From Flavobacteriales bacterium UBA7443 (GTDB taxonomy: Bacteria > Bacteroidota > Bacteroidia > Flavobacteriales_D > Sanyastnellaceae): DNA of 23,956 nucleotides. Shown here piece after piece: positions 7,674 through 15,305 of the stretch (position 1 is the stretch's first letter; the number at the start of each line of letters is the position of its first letter). The notes beneath the pieces were generated by a model. That model was not told the DNA's origin, made no database searches, and saw nothing but the letters and a program-made list of their open reading frames with translations. Where the stretch lies: NCBI GenBank assembly GCA_002477505.1, contig DLQB01000104.1, forward strand, positions 1,718 to 25,673, written 5' to 3'. The translations under genes and the position numbers were made by a program.

Positions 7674-8741
7674 TTAGGCTGTGCGTTCGAGTTCTTTCAT
7701 CACGTCCACGAGGACTTGAACGGATTCTTCTGGCAAGGCGTTGTACATGGATGCGCGGTAGCCACCGACACTTCTGTGCCCTTTGATTCCGCTGATGCCC
7801 GCCTCTTTCCAGAGGATATCGAAAGCAGCAGCATTGGTGTCTTCCTTGAGTCGGAAAGTTGCGTTCATGGTCGACCGGCTAGTGCCCTCTGCGTGCCCTT
7901 CAAAAAGCTCGTTGCGATCAATTTCGCCATAAATCAATGCCGCTTTTCGCGCGTTTCGTTCCTCCATGGCTTTCACGCCTCCCATGGATTTGATCCAGCG
8001 CAGGGTGAGCATCGTGACGTACACGGGAAAGACGGAAGGGGTGTTGAACATGCTGTCTTTGCTCGCGTGCACCTGCAGGTCGAGGTAGGACGGAATACTG
8101 CGTCCCGTCTTTCCTACTGCCTCGGTATCAAAAGCGTACATGACGGTTCCCGCAGGCCCCATGTTTTTTTGCGCTCCTGCATAAATGAGGTGGTACGGAT
8201 TCGCATCGAATTCACGCGAAAATATATCCGAACTCATGTCAGCGATCAATGGTACCTCTGCCTGCGGTGTGCCGCTGAATTGGGTCCCGAATATGGTGTT
8301 ATTCGAGGTGTAGTGCAGGTAGGATGAACCAGCAGGAACCGACGCTATATGTGGTATTTCATTGTAGTTGGAAGCTTTTGATGATCCGATAACATCGATG
8401 CCTCCAAGGTGCTTGGCTTCCTTCACAGCTTTATTGGCCCATGTGCCTGAATCGATGTAAGCGGCTCGGCCACCTTCCGGCAAGAAGTTATACGCAGCGG
8501 TTAAAAACCCAAGGCTTGCTCCGCCTTGTAAGAAAAGCACATCAAATCGATCGGGCAGATGCAAGAGCTCTTTTACCAATGATCTCGCTTCTTCCATGAC
8601 CGCTACAAAATCAGGGCTGCGGTGCGAGATTTCAACCAGGGAGAGTCCAAGGTTGTTGAAGTTGGCAACAGCTTCCGCCGCCTCTTTCAAAACGGTTTCG
8701 GGCAAGATGCAAGGACCGGCTGAGAAATTGTGGATTTTCAT
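7674..8741 (-). CDS. serC: Phosphoserine aminotransferase
   Basis: A 355-residue class V PLP aminotransferase that converts 3-phosphohydroxypyruvate and glutamate to O-phosphoserine and 2-oxoglutarate; family members also act in pyridoxal phosphate synthesis. The ATG at 8741 gives the classic start MKIHNFSAGPCILP; a longer frame reaching 8780 adds 13 residues unlike the family. Visible hallmarks are LVEISHRSP, FLQGGASLGF (cofactor phosphate binding), IADMSSD with the conserved aspartate at 168 and the PLP lysine K192 in YAGAQKNMGPAG. The C-terminal GHRSVGGYRASMYNALPEESV motif is complete. Length is normal. The 75-base gap upstream is the largest inside the long minus-strand run, so a second promoter could lie there, but I found no convincing box. 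Confidence 0.97.
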   Translation of the reverse strand: MKIHNFSAGPCILPETVLKEAAEAVANFNNLGLSLVEISHRSPDFVAVMEEARSLVKELLHLPDRFDVLFLQGGASLGFLTAAYNFLPEGGRAAYIDSGTWANKAVKEAKHLGGIDVIGSSKASNYNEIPHIASVPAGSSYLHYTSNNTIFGTQFSGTPQAEVPLIADMSSDIFSREFDANPYHLIYAGAQKNMGPAGTVMYAFDTEAVGKTGRSIPSYLDLQVHASKDSMFNTPSVFPVYVTMLTLRWIKSMGGVKAMEERNARKAALIYGEIDRNELFEGHAEGTSRSTMNATFRLKEDTNAAAFDILWKEAGISGIKGHRSVGGYRASMYNALPEESVQVLVDVMKELERTA

Positions 8742-8816
8742 GGTGTAAAGTTGCAATGAACAACCCTGAAGTCCGAACAAATGTTTTGAAATTTTCGAAG
8801 AATTATCCCGGCAGAA

Positions 8817-9584
8817 TCAGAGGTTATTCAGGACGGCTAGCGCCTTTCGCTCAATGAACTGCAATTGAAAGATGTCTTCCACTTCACCAACCGTCCATTG
8901 GTGCCTTGAATGGATGACCTTTTCGAACAGTGCGAGTCTCCGGTCTTCGCTGGGAATCCAGAGCAGAAGTAGCCTGGTTTGGGACTTGTTCAGGCATTCT
9001 TCAGCACTGATTTGCATGGCCAGTTGTACTTTCTCAGATTCGAAAATTGACTCCTGAATTGTTCGTTCAATTTGGGCCATTCGAATAGGAGGGGTGGGCG
9101 GAAAGCACGGAGGGAGATTCGAAGAATTTTGGGCTTCGGCGTAAAGCGATTCCGAGGTTGCTGTGAGCTCACCCCTGTAAGTGCTGATCGTTGATTCTGC
9201 ATCTGCTACCTCCAGCATGCATGGAACTTCCTTGACGAGTGTGGTTTTTGTCGCCGAGTCGTTTGAAGCCATCCACTCAAATTGAATCAGCGCCGTCGGA
9301 GCGGAGCAAGGCCCTTGCCAGGACCAGATCGAATCTTGCCACAAACTGTCGATCGCGGGCACGGTTCGAACAGACTGGACATGTGCGAAAGGAATACGAA
9401 TGGCATTCGAGTCGCTTGCGAGGGAATCCTTGCCGAGGATTACAGATGGAGACTGAGCACACGCGGCTTGGACGAAACCGACCGCAAGAAGCAAGAGGCC
9501 TGCGCCTTTGACGGCGCGTATGAGAAGGCAAAAGGAATTCAAAGGATGCGGTTTTGCAATCGGAGCGGCAGATACGCTGTCCAA
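8817..9584 (-). CDS. Exported DUF4476 domain protein of unknown function
   Basis: A 255-residue predicted exported protein. A hydrophobic stretch (residues 29-40, GLLLLAVGFVQA) followed by ACA and QS suggests signal peptidase I cleavage near residue 43. The middle region is low in recognisable features, rich in Ser and Thr and with a proline patch (CFPPTPPIR). The last 80 residues (ESIFESEKVQLAMQISAEECL, then helices to VEDIFQLQFIERK) match the pattern of the DUF4476 domain found at the C-terminus of many Bacteroidota secreted proteins. Two starts are possible: the ATG at 9584, which overlaps the flippase gene by 46 bases, or a TTG at 9542 whose TTGA directly overlaps the flippase stop and which gives a more normal signal peptide. 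No function is known to me. Confidence 0.75.
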   Translation of the reverse strand: MDSVSAAPIAKPHPLNSFCLLIRAVKGAGLLLLAVGFVQAACAQSPSVILGKDSLASDSNAIRIPFAHVQSVRTVPAIDSLWQDSIWSWQGPCSAPTALIQFEWMASNDSATKTTLVKEVPCMLEVADAESTISTYRGELTATSESLYAEAQNSSNLPPCFPPTPPIRMAQIERTIQESIFESEKVQLAMQISAEECLNKSQTRLLLLWIPSEDRRLALFEKVIHSRHQWTVGEVEDIFQLQFIERKALAVLNNL

Positions 9585-11119
9585 CGCTTTCGTAATTCAA
9601 GGTCACCTCCATCAACGACTTCCGGATGCAGAATGGCTGCTGCGAAAAGTGCAATGATTGTGCTGATGATAGCGACCATTGCGTGCGCGAGATGGATGGT
9701 CAAGGGCGATGCCGAAGGCACATAGATGGCCATTGTGTAGTGCAGCACTTGTGACAATATCCCTAGTAGCGCGGCTGCGATGAGCAAAGCCTTAATGCCG
9801 GGCACTATGGACCGTATGGCCTCCAAGAGGTTCCATTCTGCAGAGCGCAGCGCCCAGGCACTCAGGAAAAGAAATTGAACTACCGTCCAAATTGTCACGG
9901 ACCATGCGACCCCTTCAATGCCCCATCCAACGGAAAGAACAAACCAAGAGGAAAGCCCCAGTCCCATGAGGTAAATCGATTTGATTAGAATCGCCACATT
10001 GAGGGCATCCACCGCTCGAATGAGCGCGTCTGCCAATTTGATCATTGATCGAAATGCAACGCCAATGAACAACACCCGAACAATGGGCTCGGCTTCTGCA
10101 TAGGGCTCACCGAGAAGCAAGGCAGCTACATCTCCCGCAAACCAGGCCAAAGCGAGGCTGCCGGGAAAGGTCAACCAGGCAATCAGGCCAAGCGCTCGTC
10201 GAAGCACACTTTGCAACGCATCTTTTTCATTTTGAATGGCCGACATGCCGCTGAATAGGACACTGTCGCCAAGTTTTCCAAGTATGCTCACAGGCAATGA
10301 CATGAGGTAAGCAGATCGGTCATAAAGTCCTGTGGTCGTCCAGCCGTTTGTAGCAGCCGTAGGGTTGTCTAAGGCGCCGGTGGATCCTGTTTGTGCATGA
10401 TGTCCAACCAAAACGGTATCTACTTTGCTGGAAGCGTAGTTCAATAAGTTGTACAAAGTGGCTCGTCCCCCGTAGGATAGCATTGGCGCCAACGGCCGCC
10501 AGCTTTGTGGCTTCCAGGCTCCGTGGGCTTCTGCGGGCTTGAACAGCCAATACATGATCCCGAGCGCGGCATTTTGACTGAGCAGGGCCCCTACATAGGA
10601 CCAGACGCCATAGCCCGCATAGGCCATGCCGAGTCCAATCACCAAATTGCCAATCACCATGCTGACCAAAGAAGCGATGAATAGATTCTTGAAAGCCATG
10701 TTTCGGATGAGAAGGCTTCTCGGAATCAAGGCCAAACTCGAAAGGATAAAGCTCAACGCAATCCATCGCAATACGCTGGCCAATTCGGCACTATCAAACC
10801 ACTGTCCCACTGTTGGAGCCATCGCGTAAGTCAGGGCGAAAAAGACGCATCCCAAAACCACGGAGAATGAGAACGCCGCTCGAATTTGCTCGGGTTTGAG
10901 ATCACCACGTTGGATCAAAGAGGGGCCAATTCCGATTTGAGCGAAAATTTCAACAAAACCGACCACCACGAGCGCGATGCTCATCAAGCCAAAGTCAGCT
11001 TTTGAAATGAGCCGCGCCAGAAGCACGATGAAAATCAGCTGCAAAACCACCTGCGTCACCACATTGACGGATTGCCAACGGATGGAAGACGCGAATGCCG
11101 GTTGTGCCGATTGCGTCAT
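9539..11119 (-). CDS. Polysaccharide flippase of the MOP superfamily, WzxC-like
   Basis: A 526-residue polytopic inner-membrane protein of the oligosaccharidyl-lipid flippase group, which moves lipid-linked sugar units across the membrane. The start (SSIRWQSVNVVTQVVLQLIF, then VLLARLISKADFGLMSIA) and the SLIQRGDL motif are typical of the WzxC branch. Roughly twelve to fourteen hydrophobic segments can be counted, more crowded towards the C-terminus. Where relatives carry a short loop in the pattern VD..LVG...LG.Y, this protein has an extra Gly, Thr and Asn rich stretch at about residues 241-263. The ATG overlaps the rny stop by one base (TGATG), so translation is coupled. The cargo is unknown: no glycosyltransferase lies beside it, and the polysaccharide genes of the window are 8 kb away. 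Confidence 0.88.
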   Translation of the reverse strand: MTQSAQPAFASSIRWQSVNVVTQVVLQLIFIVLLARLISKADFGLMSIALVVVGFVEIFAQIGIGPSLIQRGDLKPEQIRAAFSFSVVLGCVFFALTYAMAPTVGQWFDSAELASVLRWIALSFILSSLALIPRSLLIRNMAFKNLFIASLVSMVIGNLVIGLGMAYAGYGVWSYVGALLSQNAALGIMYWLFKPAEAHGAWKPQSWRPLAPMLSYGGRATLYNLLNYASSKVDTVLVGHHAQTGSTGALDNPTAATNGWTTTGLYDRSAYLMSLPVSILGKLGDSVLFSGMSAIQNEKDALQSVLRRALGLIAWLTFPGSLALAWFAGDVAALLLGEPYAEAEPIVRVLFIGVAFRSMIKLADALIRAVDALNVAILIKSIYLMGLGLSSWFVLSVGWGIEGVAWSVTIWTVVQFLFLSAWALRSAEWNLLEAIRSIVPGIKALLIAAALLGILSQVLHYTMAIYVPSASPLTIHLAHAMVAIISTIIALFAAAILHPEVVDGGDLELRKRWTAYLPLRLQNRIL

Positions 11120-12660
11120 CAGCGGGCGATGCTCACCGATCGTTTCTCACGGATGACGGTCACTTTGACTTGGCCGGGATAGGTCATCTCATTCATAATA
11201 CGTTGGGAGAGATCAATGGACAGTTGGTCCGCTTGTTCATCCGAAACTTGATCGCTTTCCACCATTACACGTAACTCTCGTCCGGCTTGAATGGCGAACG
11301 ATTTTGTGACTCCGGGGAATTCCAAGGCGAGGTTTTCAAGGTCGCGCAAGCGTTGTACGTAGGCTTCGACCATTTCCCGTCGCGCGCCCGGACGAGCTCC
11401 CGATATGGCATCACATACTTGGATAATGGGAGAGAGCAATGTGGTCATCTCAATCTCATCGTGGTGTGCGCCAATCGCATTGCAAATGTCCGGTTTTTCG
11501 CCGTGACGCTCCGCTAATTTCATGCCCAACAGCGCGTGTGGCAATTCGCTTTCTTCGTCGCTCACTTTTCCGATATCGTGCAGCAAACCTGCTCGCTTGG
11601 CGGCTTTGGTGTCGAGGCCAAGTTCAGCGGCCATGGTCGCACACAAATTGGCCACTTCTCGGCTGTGCTGAAGCAGGTTCTGTCCGTAGGATGAACGGTA
11701 CTTCATGCGTCCGATCATGCGGGTCAGATCTCCCTTCATGTTGTGGATGCCCAAGTCAATGCATGTGCGCTTTCCGATTTCGAGAATTTCTTCTTCGATT
11801 TTCTTTTTCACCTTCGCTACCACCTCTTCAATGCGGGCTGGGTGAATACGACCGTCCGTCACCAGTTGGTGGAGGGATAGTCGTGCTACCTCCCGGCGAA
11901 CCGGATCAAAACAGCTCAAGATGATGGCTTCTGGTGTGTCGTCGACAATAAATTCAACTCCGGTTGCAGCCTCTAGCGCTCGGATGTTTCGTCCCTCTCT
12001 TCCGATGATTCGACCTTTGACGTCGTCATTCGTGATGTTGAAGACTGAAACGCTGTTCTCTACGCTGTGCTCAGTAGCCACACGTTGAATCGTTTGAATG
12101 ACAATCTTCTTGGCATCGTGATTGGCTTTCTGCTTTGCTTCGTCCAAGATGTCCTGCACTTGTGTGGAGGCCATGGCTTTGGCTTCCTGGAGAATCTGTT
12201 CTTGCAATGCTGACTTGGCATCATCGGCAGACATATTGGCGATTTGCTCCAAAAGCTCGACTGATTTCTGTCGATTTTTCTCGAGTTCTTTGCCTTTGTT
12301 TTCGAGGGCGCCAAGGCGCTGCTCGACCTTTTCTTTTTCCTTCTTAATGTAATTTTCAGAAGATTTGATGCGGTCTTGTTCCTTCTTCAAATGATTGGAT
12401 TCATTGCGGATTTTGTCCTCTCGCGATTGAACCTTAGCACTGCGCTCCTTGAGCTCAGCGTTGTGCTTTTCTTTCAGTTGAATGAATTTCTCCTTGGCCT
12501 GAAGGATTTTCTTCTCTTTGATGTTTTCGCCTTGGGCCTCAGCTTTGCTGAGGATATGGCTCGCCTGCTTGTTGAGCATGCGATTGAAGATAAAATAACC
12601 TAATCCTGCGCCGAGCGCAAGGCCGGCTAGGGATCCGATGATCAATGAAGTGGGTTCCAT
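11119..12660 (-). CDS. rny: Ribonuclease Y
   Basis: A 513-residue membrane-anchored endoribonuclease that starts decay and processing of many mRNAs. Domain order: an N-terminal membrane helix (residues 5-26), a long charged coiled coil (about 30-190), the KH RNA-binding domain with GRIIGREGRNIRALE at 216-230, the HD phosphohydrolase domain with the metal-binding HD pair at 361-362 (RAGLLHDIGK) and AHHDE at 398-402, and the conserved C-terminal YPGQVKVTVIRE. All parts are intact and the length is normal. It follows zapA by 15 bases and couples to the flippase gene by a TGATG overlap. The zapA-rny order is a known Bacteroidota arrangement. Confidence 0.96.
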   Translation of the reverse strand: MEPTSLIIGSLAGLALGAGLGYFIFNRMLNKQASHILSKAEAQGENIKEKKILQAKEKFIQLKEKHNAELKERSAKVQSREDKIRNESNHLKKEQDRIKSSENYIKKEKEKVEQRLGALENKGKELEKNRQKSVELLEQIANMSADDAKSALQEQILQEAKAMASTQVQDILDEAKQKANHDAKKIVIQTIQRVATEHSVENSVSVFNITNDDVKGRIIGREGRNIRALEAATGVEFIVDDTPEAIILSCFDPVRREVARLSLHQLVTDGRIHPARIEEVVAKVKKKIEEEILEIGKRTCIDLGIHNMKGDLTRMIGRMKYRSSYGQNLLQHSREVANLCATMAAELGLDTKAAKRAGLLHDIGKVSDEESELPHALLGMKLAERHGEKPDICNAIGAHHDEIEMTTLLSPIIQVCDAISGARPGARREMVEAYVQRLRDLENLALEFPGVTKSFAIQAGRELRVMVESDQVSDEQADQLSIDLSQRIMNEMTYPGQVKVTVIREKRSVSIAR

Positions 12661-12675
12661 GGGTGCTGATTAAAA

Positions 12676-12975
12676 TCAGACCTCGAGAAGTGTTTGAATT
12701 CGTTTGGACAAATGGTCCAAATGTTGAACGGTTCCCGTCGAGGGCTCTTGTGGCTTCTCAACGTGTTGTTCGTGTTTGTGCACCGCATCTTCTGATGCAA
12801 AATGGAGGGCCGTCATAGCGAGCAGATCGATGATATCGTTTACTTCGAACTGTCCTTTGAAAGTTGCGAACTGCTCGTTCACTTCTTCCGCTGCTTTTTT
12901 CAAGCGTTCAACCTGTTCAGCGGGGGCTTGCAAAGGATAATCTCGTCCTGCGATATGTACGTTGACCGTTTCCAT
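12676..12975 (-). CDS. zapA: Cell division protein ZapA
   Basis: A 99-residue ZapA, the small protein that binds FtsZ and bundles its filaments at the division site. The N-terminal globular part is recognisable (VNVHIAGRDYPLQAPAEQVERL, then KKAAEEVNEQF), and is followed by the helix that forms the dimer coiled coil (DIIDLLAMTALHFA) and a less ordered tail with a final short helix. The length is typical. The preceding gene's stop codon directly abuts the zapA ATG, with no base between, and rny follows after 15 bases. Confidence 0.9.
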   Translation of the reverse strand: METVNVHIAGRDYPLQAPAEQVERLKKAAEEVNEQFATFKGQFEVNDIIDLLAMTALHFASEDAVHKHEQHVEKPQEPSTGTVQHLDHLSKRIQTLLEV

Positions 12976-13431
12976 TTATTCTTCAAGAAGGGCAATGCAT
13001 GAATTTATTTCTTCCAATAGCTTTTGAATCGTGTTTGAATCGAAAGCTCGAAGGTCTTTTGATTGGGGGGGTTGGGGTGAATATGTTGATTTTGAACCCT
13101 GCACAGCCGTTGAATGGCTCCATTTCATCTCAGCATCGTTTTCGATTTGCGTTGCTGAAGAGGCTTCCTCGGGAACAGCATGCATCGCATCTGCGAGGAG
13201 GGAAGTGGATGTCAAATCGGCTGCTTCTGTTCGTTGAATGCTTTGCAGCGCCATTGAGCGTTTTGCTGCATTCAATTCCGATTGCGCCTCAAGCAAGGCC
13301 GATTTGGTGTCCAATAACTCTTTTCGCTGGAGGTTGTGCATCTCCACGAGCGCTTGCACTTGGGCCAGGAAATGGTCCAACTTCGCTGGATTCCAGGTGG
13401 CTTGATGTGCTGTGCTCGAAGATTCTAACAT
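12976..13431 (-). CDS. Coiled-coil protein encoded directly before zapA
   Basis: A 151-residue protein without a catalytic domain that I recognise. Residues about 15-66 form a long predicted helix with heptad-like spacing (FLAQVQALVEMHNLQRKELL, then DTKSALLEAQSELNAAK). Residues 68-127 are a low-complexity Ser, Thr, Ala and Pro rich linker. The last 21 residues form a second helix, NTIQKLLEEINSCIALLEE. From memory, proteins in this position in Bacteroidota share a C-terminal motif of the form REIDKCIALLN, which this end resembles. Its stop touches the zapA start codon. A job alongside ZapA in the division ring, similar in shape to ZapB, is my inference only. The gene is the first of the long minus-strand run and has its own -7 promoter box. 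Confidence 0.8.
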   Translation of the reverse strand: MLESSSTAHQATWNPAKLDHFLAQVQALVEMHNLQRKELLDTKSALLEAQSELNAAKRSMALQSIQRTEAADLTSTSLLADAMHAVPEEASSATQIENDAEMKWSHSTAVQGSKSTYSPQPPQSKDLRAFDSNTIQKLLEEINSCIALLEE

Positions 13432-13447
13432 CGTGGAGGGTTCTGTA

Positions 13448-13478
13448 CAAACTTAATCAAATTGAAGACGAATTCATA
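13448..13478 (-). promoter_or_regulatory. Candidate promoter of the zapA-rny run
   Basis: On the minus strand TAAGTTTG (13448-13455) matches the Bacteroidota -7 consensus TAnnTTTG exactly, and TATG (13475-13478), one base off TTTG, lies 19 bases upstream, the usual spacing. It sits 16 bases before the ATG of the coiled-coil gene, so the leader would be only about ten bases. This is the best-formed promoter seen in the window. Confidence 0.5.
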
Positions 13479-13502
13479 GCTCGAGACGTTATCATCCTGG
13501 CT

Positions 13503-13510
13503 TAGTTTTG
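13503..13510 (+). promoter_or_regulatory. Candidate -7 box before the M23 peptidase gene
   Basis: TAGTTTTG matches TAnnTTTG exactly and ends 9 bases before the ATG at 13520, which would give an almost leaderless transcript. No TTTG-like -33 element is present at the usual distance, so this is weaker than the box on the other strand of the same gap. Confidence 0.3.
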
Positions 13511-13519
13511 CCAACCTTC

Positions 13520-15286
13520 ATGTGGAATACATCTCATTTTCGGTTATTTGTCCGGTGTGCAGCACTTTGCAGCCTGTTGCTGCAAGATGCGCAGTCCTTG
13601 GCGGTGTGCCAGATTGAGAATGGCAGGGTTCGGCAAGATTCCACATCATCCAGAGGGTGGGCAGGTAATCGAGATGGGGTGGCTTCTCCTTTGAATATTC
13701 CACTCATTTTGGCGGGGAACTTTGGCGAATTGCGAGCCGATCATTTTCACACAGGTTTGGATTTTAAAACAGAGGGTAGAGAGGGGTTTCCCGTCTTAGC
13801 TGCCACCGACGGCGTCATCTCGCGCATCAAAATTTCCCCATACGGTTACGGACGCGCGCTTTACATGAGCGGTCCGCAGGGGCTGACAACAGTTTATGCC
13901 CATTTGCGGGAATTTGCTCCTGCGATTGAGCAGTGGGCGGTGGATCTTCAGTACAAACAGCAACAGTTTGAACTGGACACGCGTCCGAGTCAATCGTTTG
14001 TTTTTGAAACAGGTGATACCATCGGTTGGTCAGGCAATTCAGGGGGGAGTGGCGGGCCGCATTTGCATTTTGAAATCCGCGAAACTTCAACGCAAAAGCC
14101 ATTGAATCCACTTCTTTGGCAATTTGAAATTGCCGACGAGACCGATCCTGAGTTGCGGGGCATTTGGCTGCTCCCCATGGGCAATGGTTCCATCAATGGA
14201 CGCCAGCGGCCGGTGAAATTGGAGCGCGAAGGCGTGGTTGTCGCAGCGGGCGGATTCCGGGTGGCAATCGATGCATTGGACCGATTGGACGCCGCGCCGA
14301 ATAGCTGTGGAATTTACAAGGCCGAAATGCGCGTGGATGAAGAGTTGGTTCATGCTTGGGAACTGGATACGTTGGACTTCTCTGTCAACCGTGACATGAA
14401 TGCGCATGCCTATTTTCCGGCTTGGTCTTCCACTGGAGAACAGGTCCATCGCATGCATCGGCTGCCAGGGAATCGGCTACCGATTTACACGCGTCAAACC
14501 ACTTCGGGCGCAGTCTCTTGTGATGGATTGGCAAAATGCCAGAAGTCGCTTTCCATCAAGGTTTGGGACGTGCACGGCAATGCTGTTCAAAAGGAGTGGA
14601 TTGTGGTTTGGAAATCAGCGGCGTCGGATTCAATTGCTCTGGCTTCAGTGAAAGACCCTGCAGAGCTGAACGATCGAAGCCTTTCCCACGTGGTTCGCTC
14701 GAATGAAGGTTCGATCGAAGTGCGTTGTCCGCCTCGCGCATTTTATCATGACTTTTCGCTTGAAGTTTTGGATACCGATGTTTCCAGCTTTCAAATTGGG
14801 ACGTCGGATACACCTCTTTCGAAGCCATTGGAAGTGCGGGTCGATCGCTTGGATTGTTCCCCAAAAACGGCCGTGTGCTCGGTCGCTGACGACGGATCCA
14901 TAGGAGGGTGGTACACTGGCGAATGCCGCAACGGTGCGTTTGTGTTTACGACCCGCGAATTGGGCAAATATGAGTGGGCGATGGATTCTGTTCCGCCCCG
15001 TATTTCGGCACACCGACGGCACCGCACAAACGATGATTTCGTGCTGGTCGCAAAAAACACGGAGGAATTACGATTCAATCTTTCCGACGATGGCTTGGGC
15101 ATTTCCAACTTCAAGGCCACATTGGATGGGAAATGGATTTTGATGCGCTGGGATCCCAAGCGTGAGCGCATATGGTACTCCCTTTCGGATGGTAGGCATA
15201 AAACCGGAGAACGGCAGCAACTTGAGATCAATGCCACGGACGATGCTGGCAATGAAGTCAGGTGGTTTGGGTGGGTGCAATTTTGA
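13520..15286 (+). CDS. M23 family metallopeptidase, exported, with long C-terminal region
   Basis: A 588-residue exported protein. The ATG at 13520 is followed by a hydrophobic stretch (FVRCAALCSLLLQ) that fits a signal peptide; an in-frame TTG at 13508 is less likely. The M23 (LytM) domain covers about residues 60-190 and keeps its zinc and active-site residues: H77 and D81 in HFHTGLD, H128 in VYAHL and H181 and H183 in GGPHLHFEIRE. Such enzymes cut peptide cross-bridges of peptidoglycan. The remaining 395 residues are not a known enzyme domain to me; they look beta-rich, and the last 90 residues resemble an immunoglobulin-like fold (TDDAGNEVRWFGWVQF). This long tail is common in Bacteroidota M23 proteins. 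Monocistronic; it ends 19 bases from the convergent DUF5916 gene. Confidence 0.9.
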   Translation: MWNTSHFRLFVRCAALCSLLLQDAQSLAVCQIENGRVRQDSTSSRGWAGNRDGVASPLNIPLILAGNFGELRADHFHTGLDFKTEGREGFPVLAATDGVISRIKISPYGYGRALYMSGPQGLTTVYAHLREFAPAIEQWAVDLQYKQQQFELDTRPSQSFVFETGDTIGWSGNSGGSGGPHLHFEIRETSTQKPLNPLLWQFEIADETDPELRGIWLLPMGNGSINGRQRPVKLEREGVVVAAGGFRVAIDALDRLDAAPNSCGIYKAEMRVDEELVHAWELDTLDFSVNRDMNAHAYFPAWSSTGEQVHRMHRLPGNRLPIYTRQTTSGAVSCDGLAKCQKSLSIKVWDVHGNAVQKEWIVVWKSAASDSIALASVKDPAELNDRSLSHVVRSNEGSIEVRCPPRAFYHDFSLEVLDTDVSSFQIGTSDTPLSKPLEVRVDRLDCSPKTAVCSVADDGSIGGWYTGECRNGAFVFTTRELGKYEWAMDSVPPRISAHRRHRTNDDFVLVAKNTEELRFNLSDDGLGISNFKATLDGKWILMRWDPKRERIWYSLSDGRHKTGERQQLEINATDDAGNEVRWFGWVQF

Positions 15287-15305
15287 AGGCGGAGGGTGCT
15301 TTGGA

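Noticed and set aside
12999..13505. A 168-codon plus-strand frame opposite the coiled-coil gene.
   Set aside because: It is antisense to a gene tightly joined to zapA, has many cysteines and prolines and shows no recognisable domain.
13508..13519. TTG at 13508 as the start of the M23 peptidase.
   Set aside because: The ATG at 13520 gives a cleaner signal peptide and the TTG falls inside the candidate -7 promoter box.
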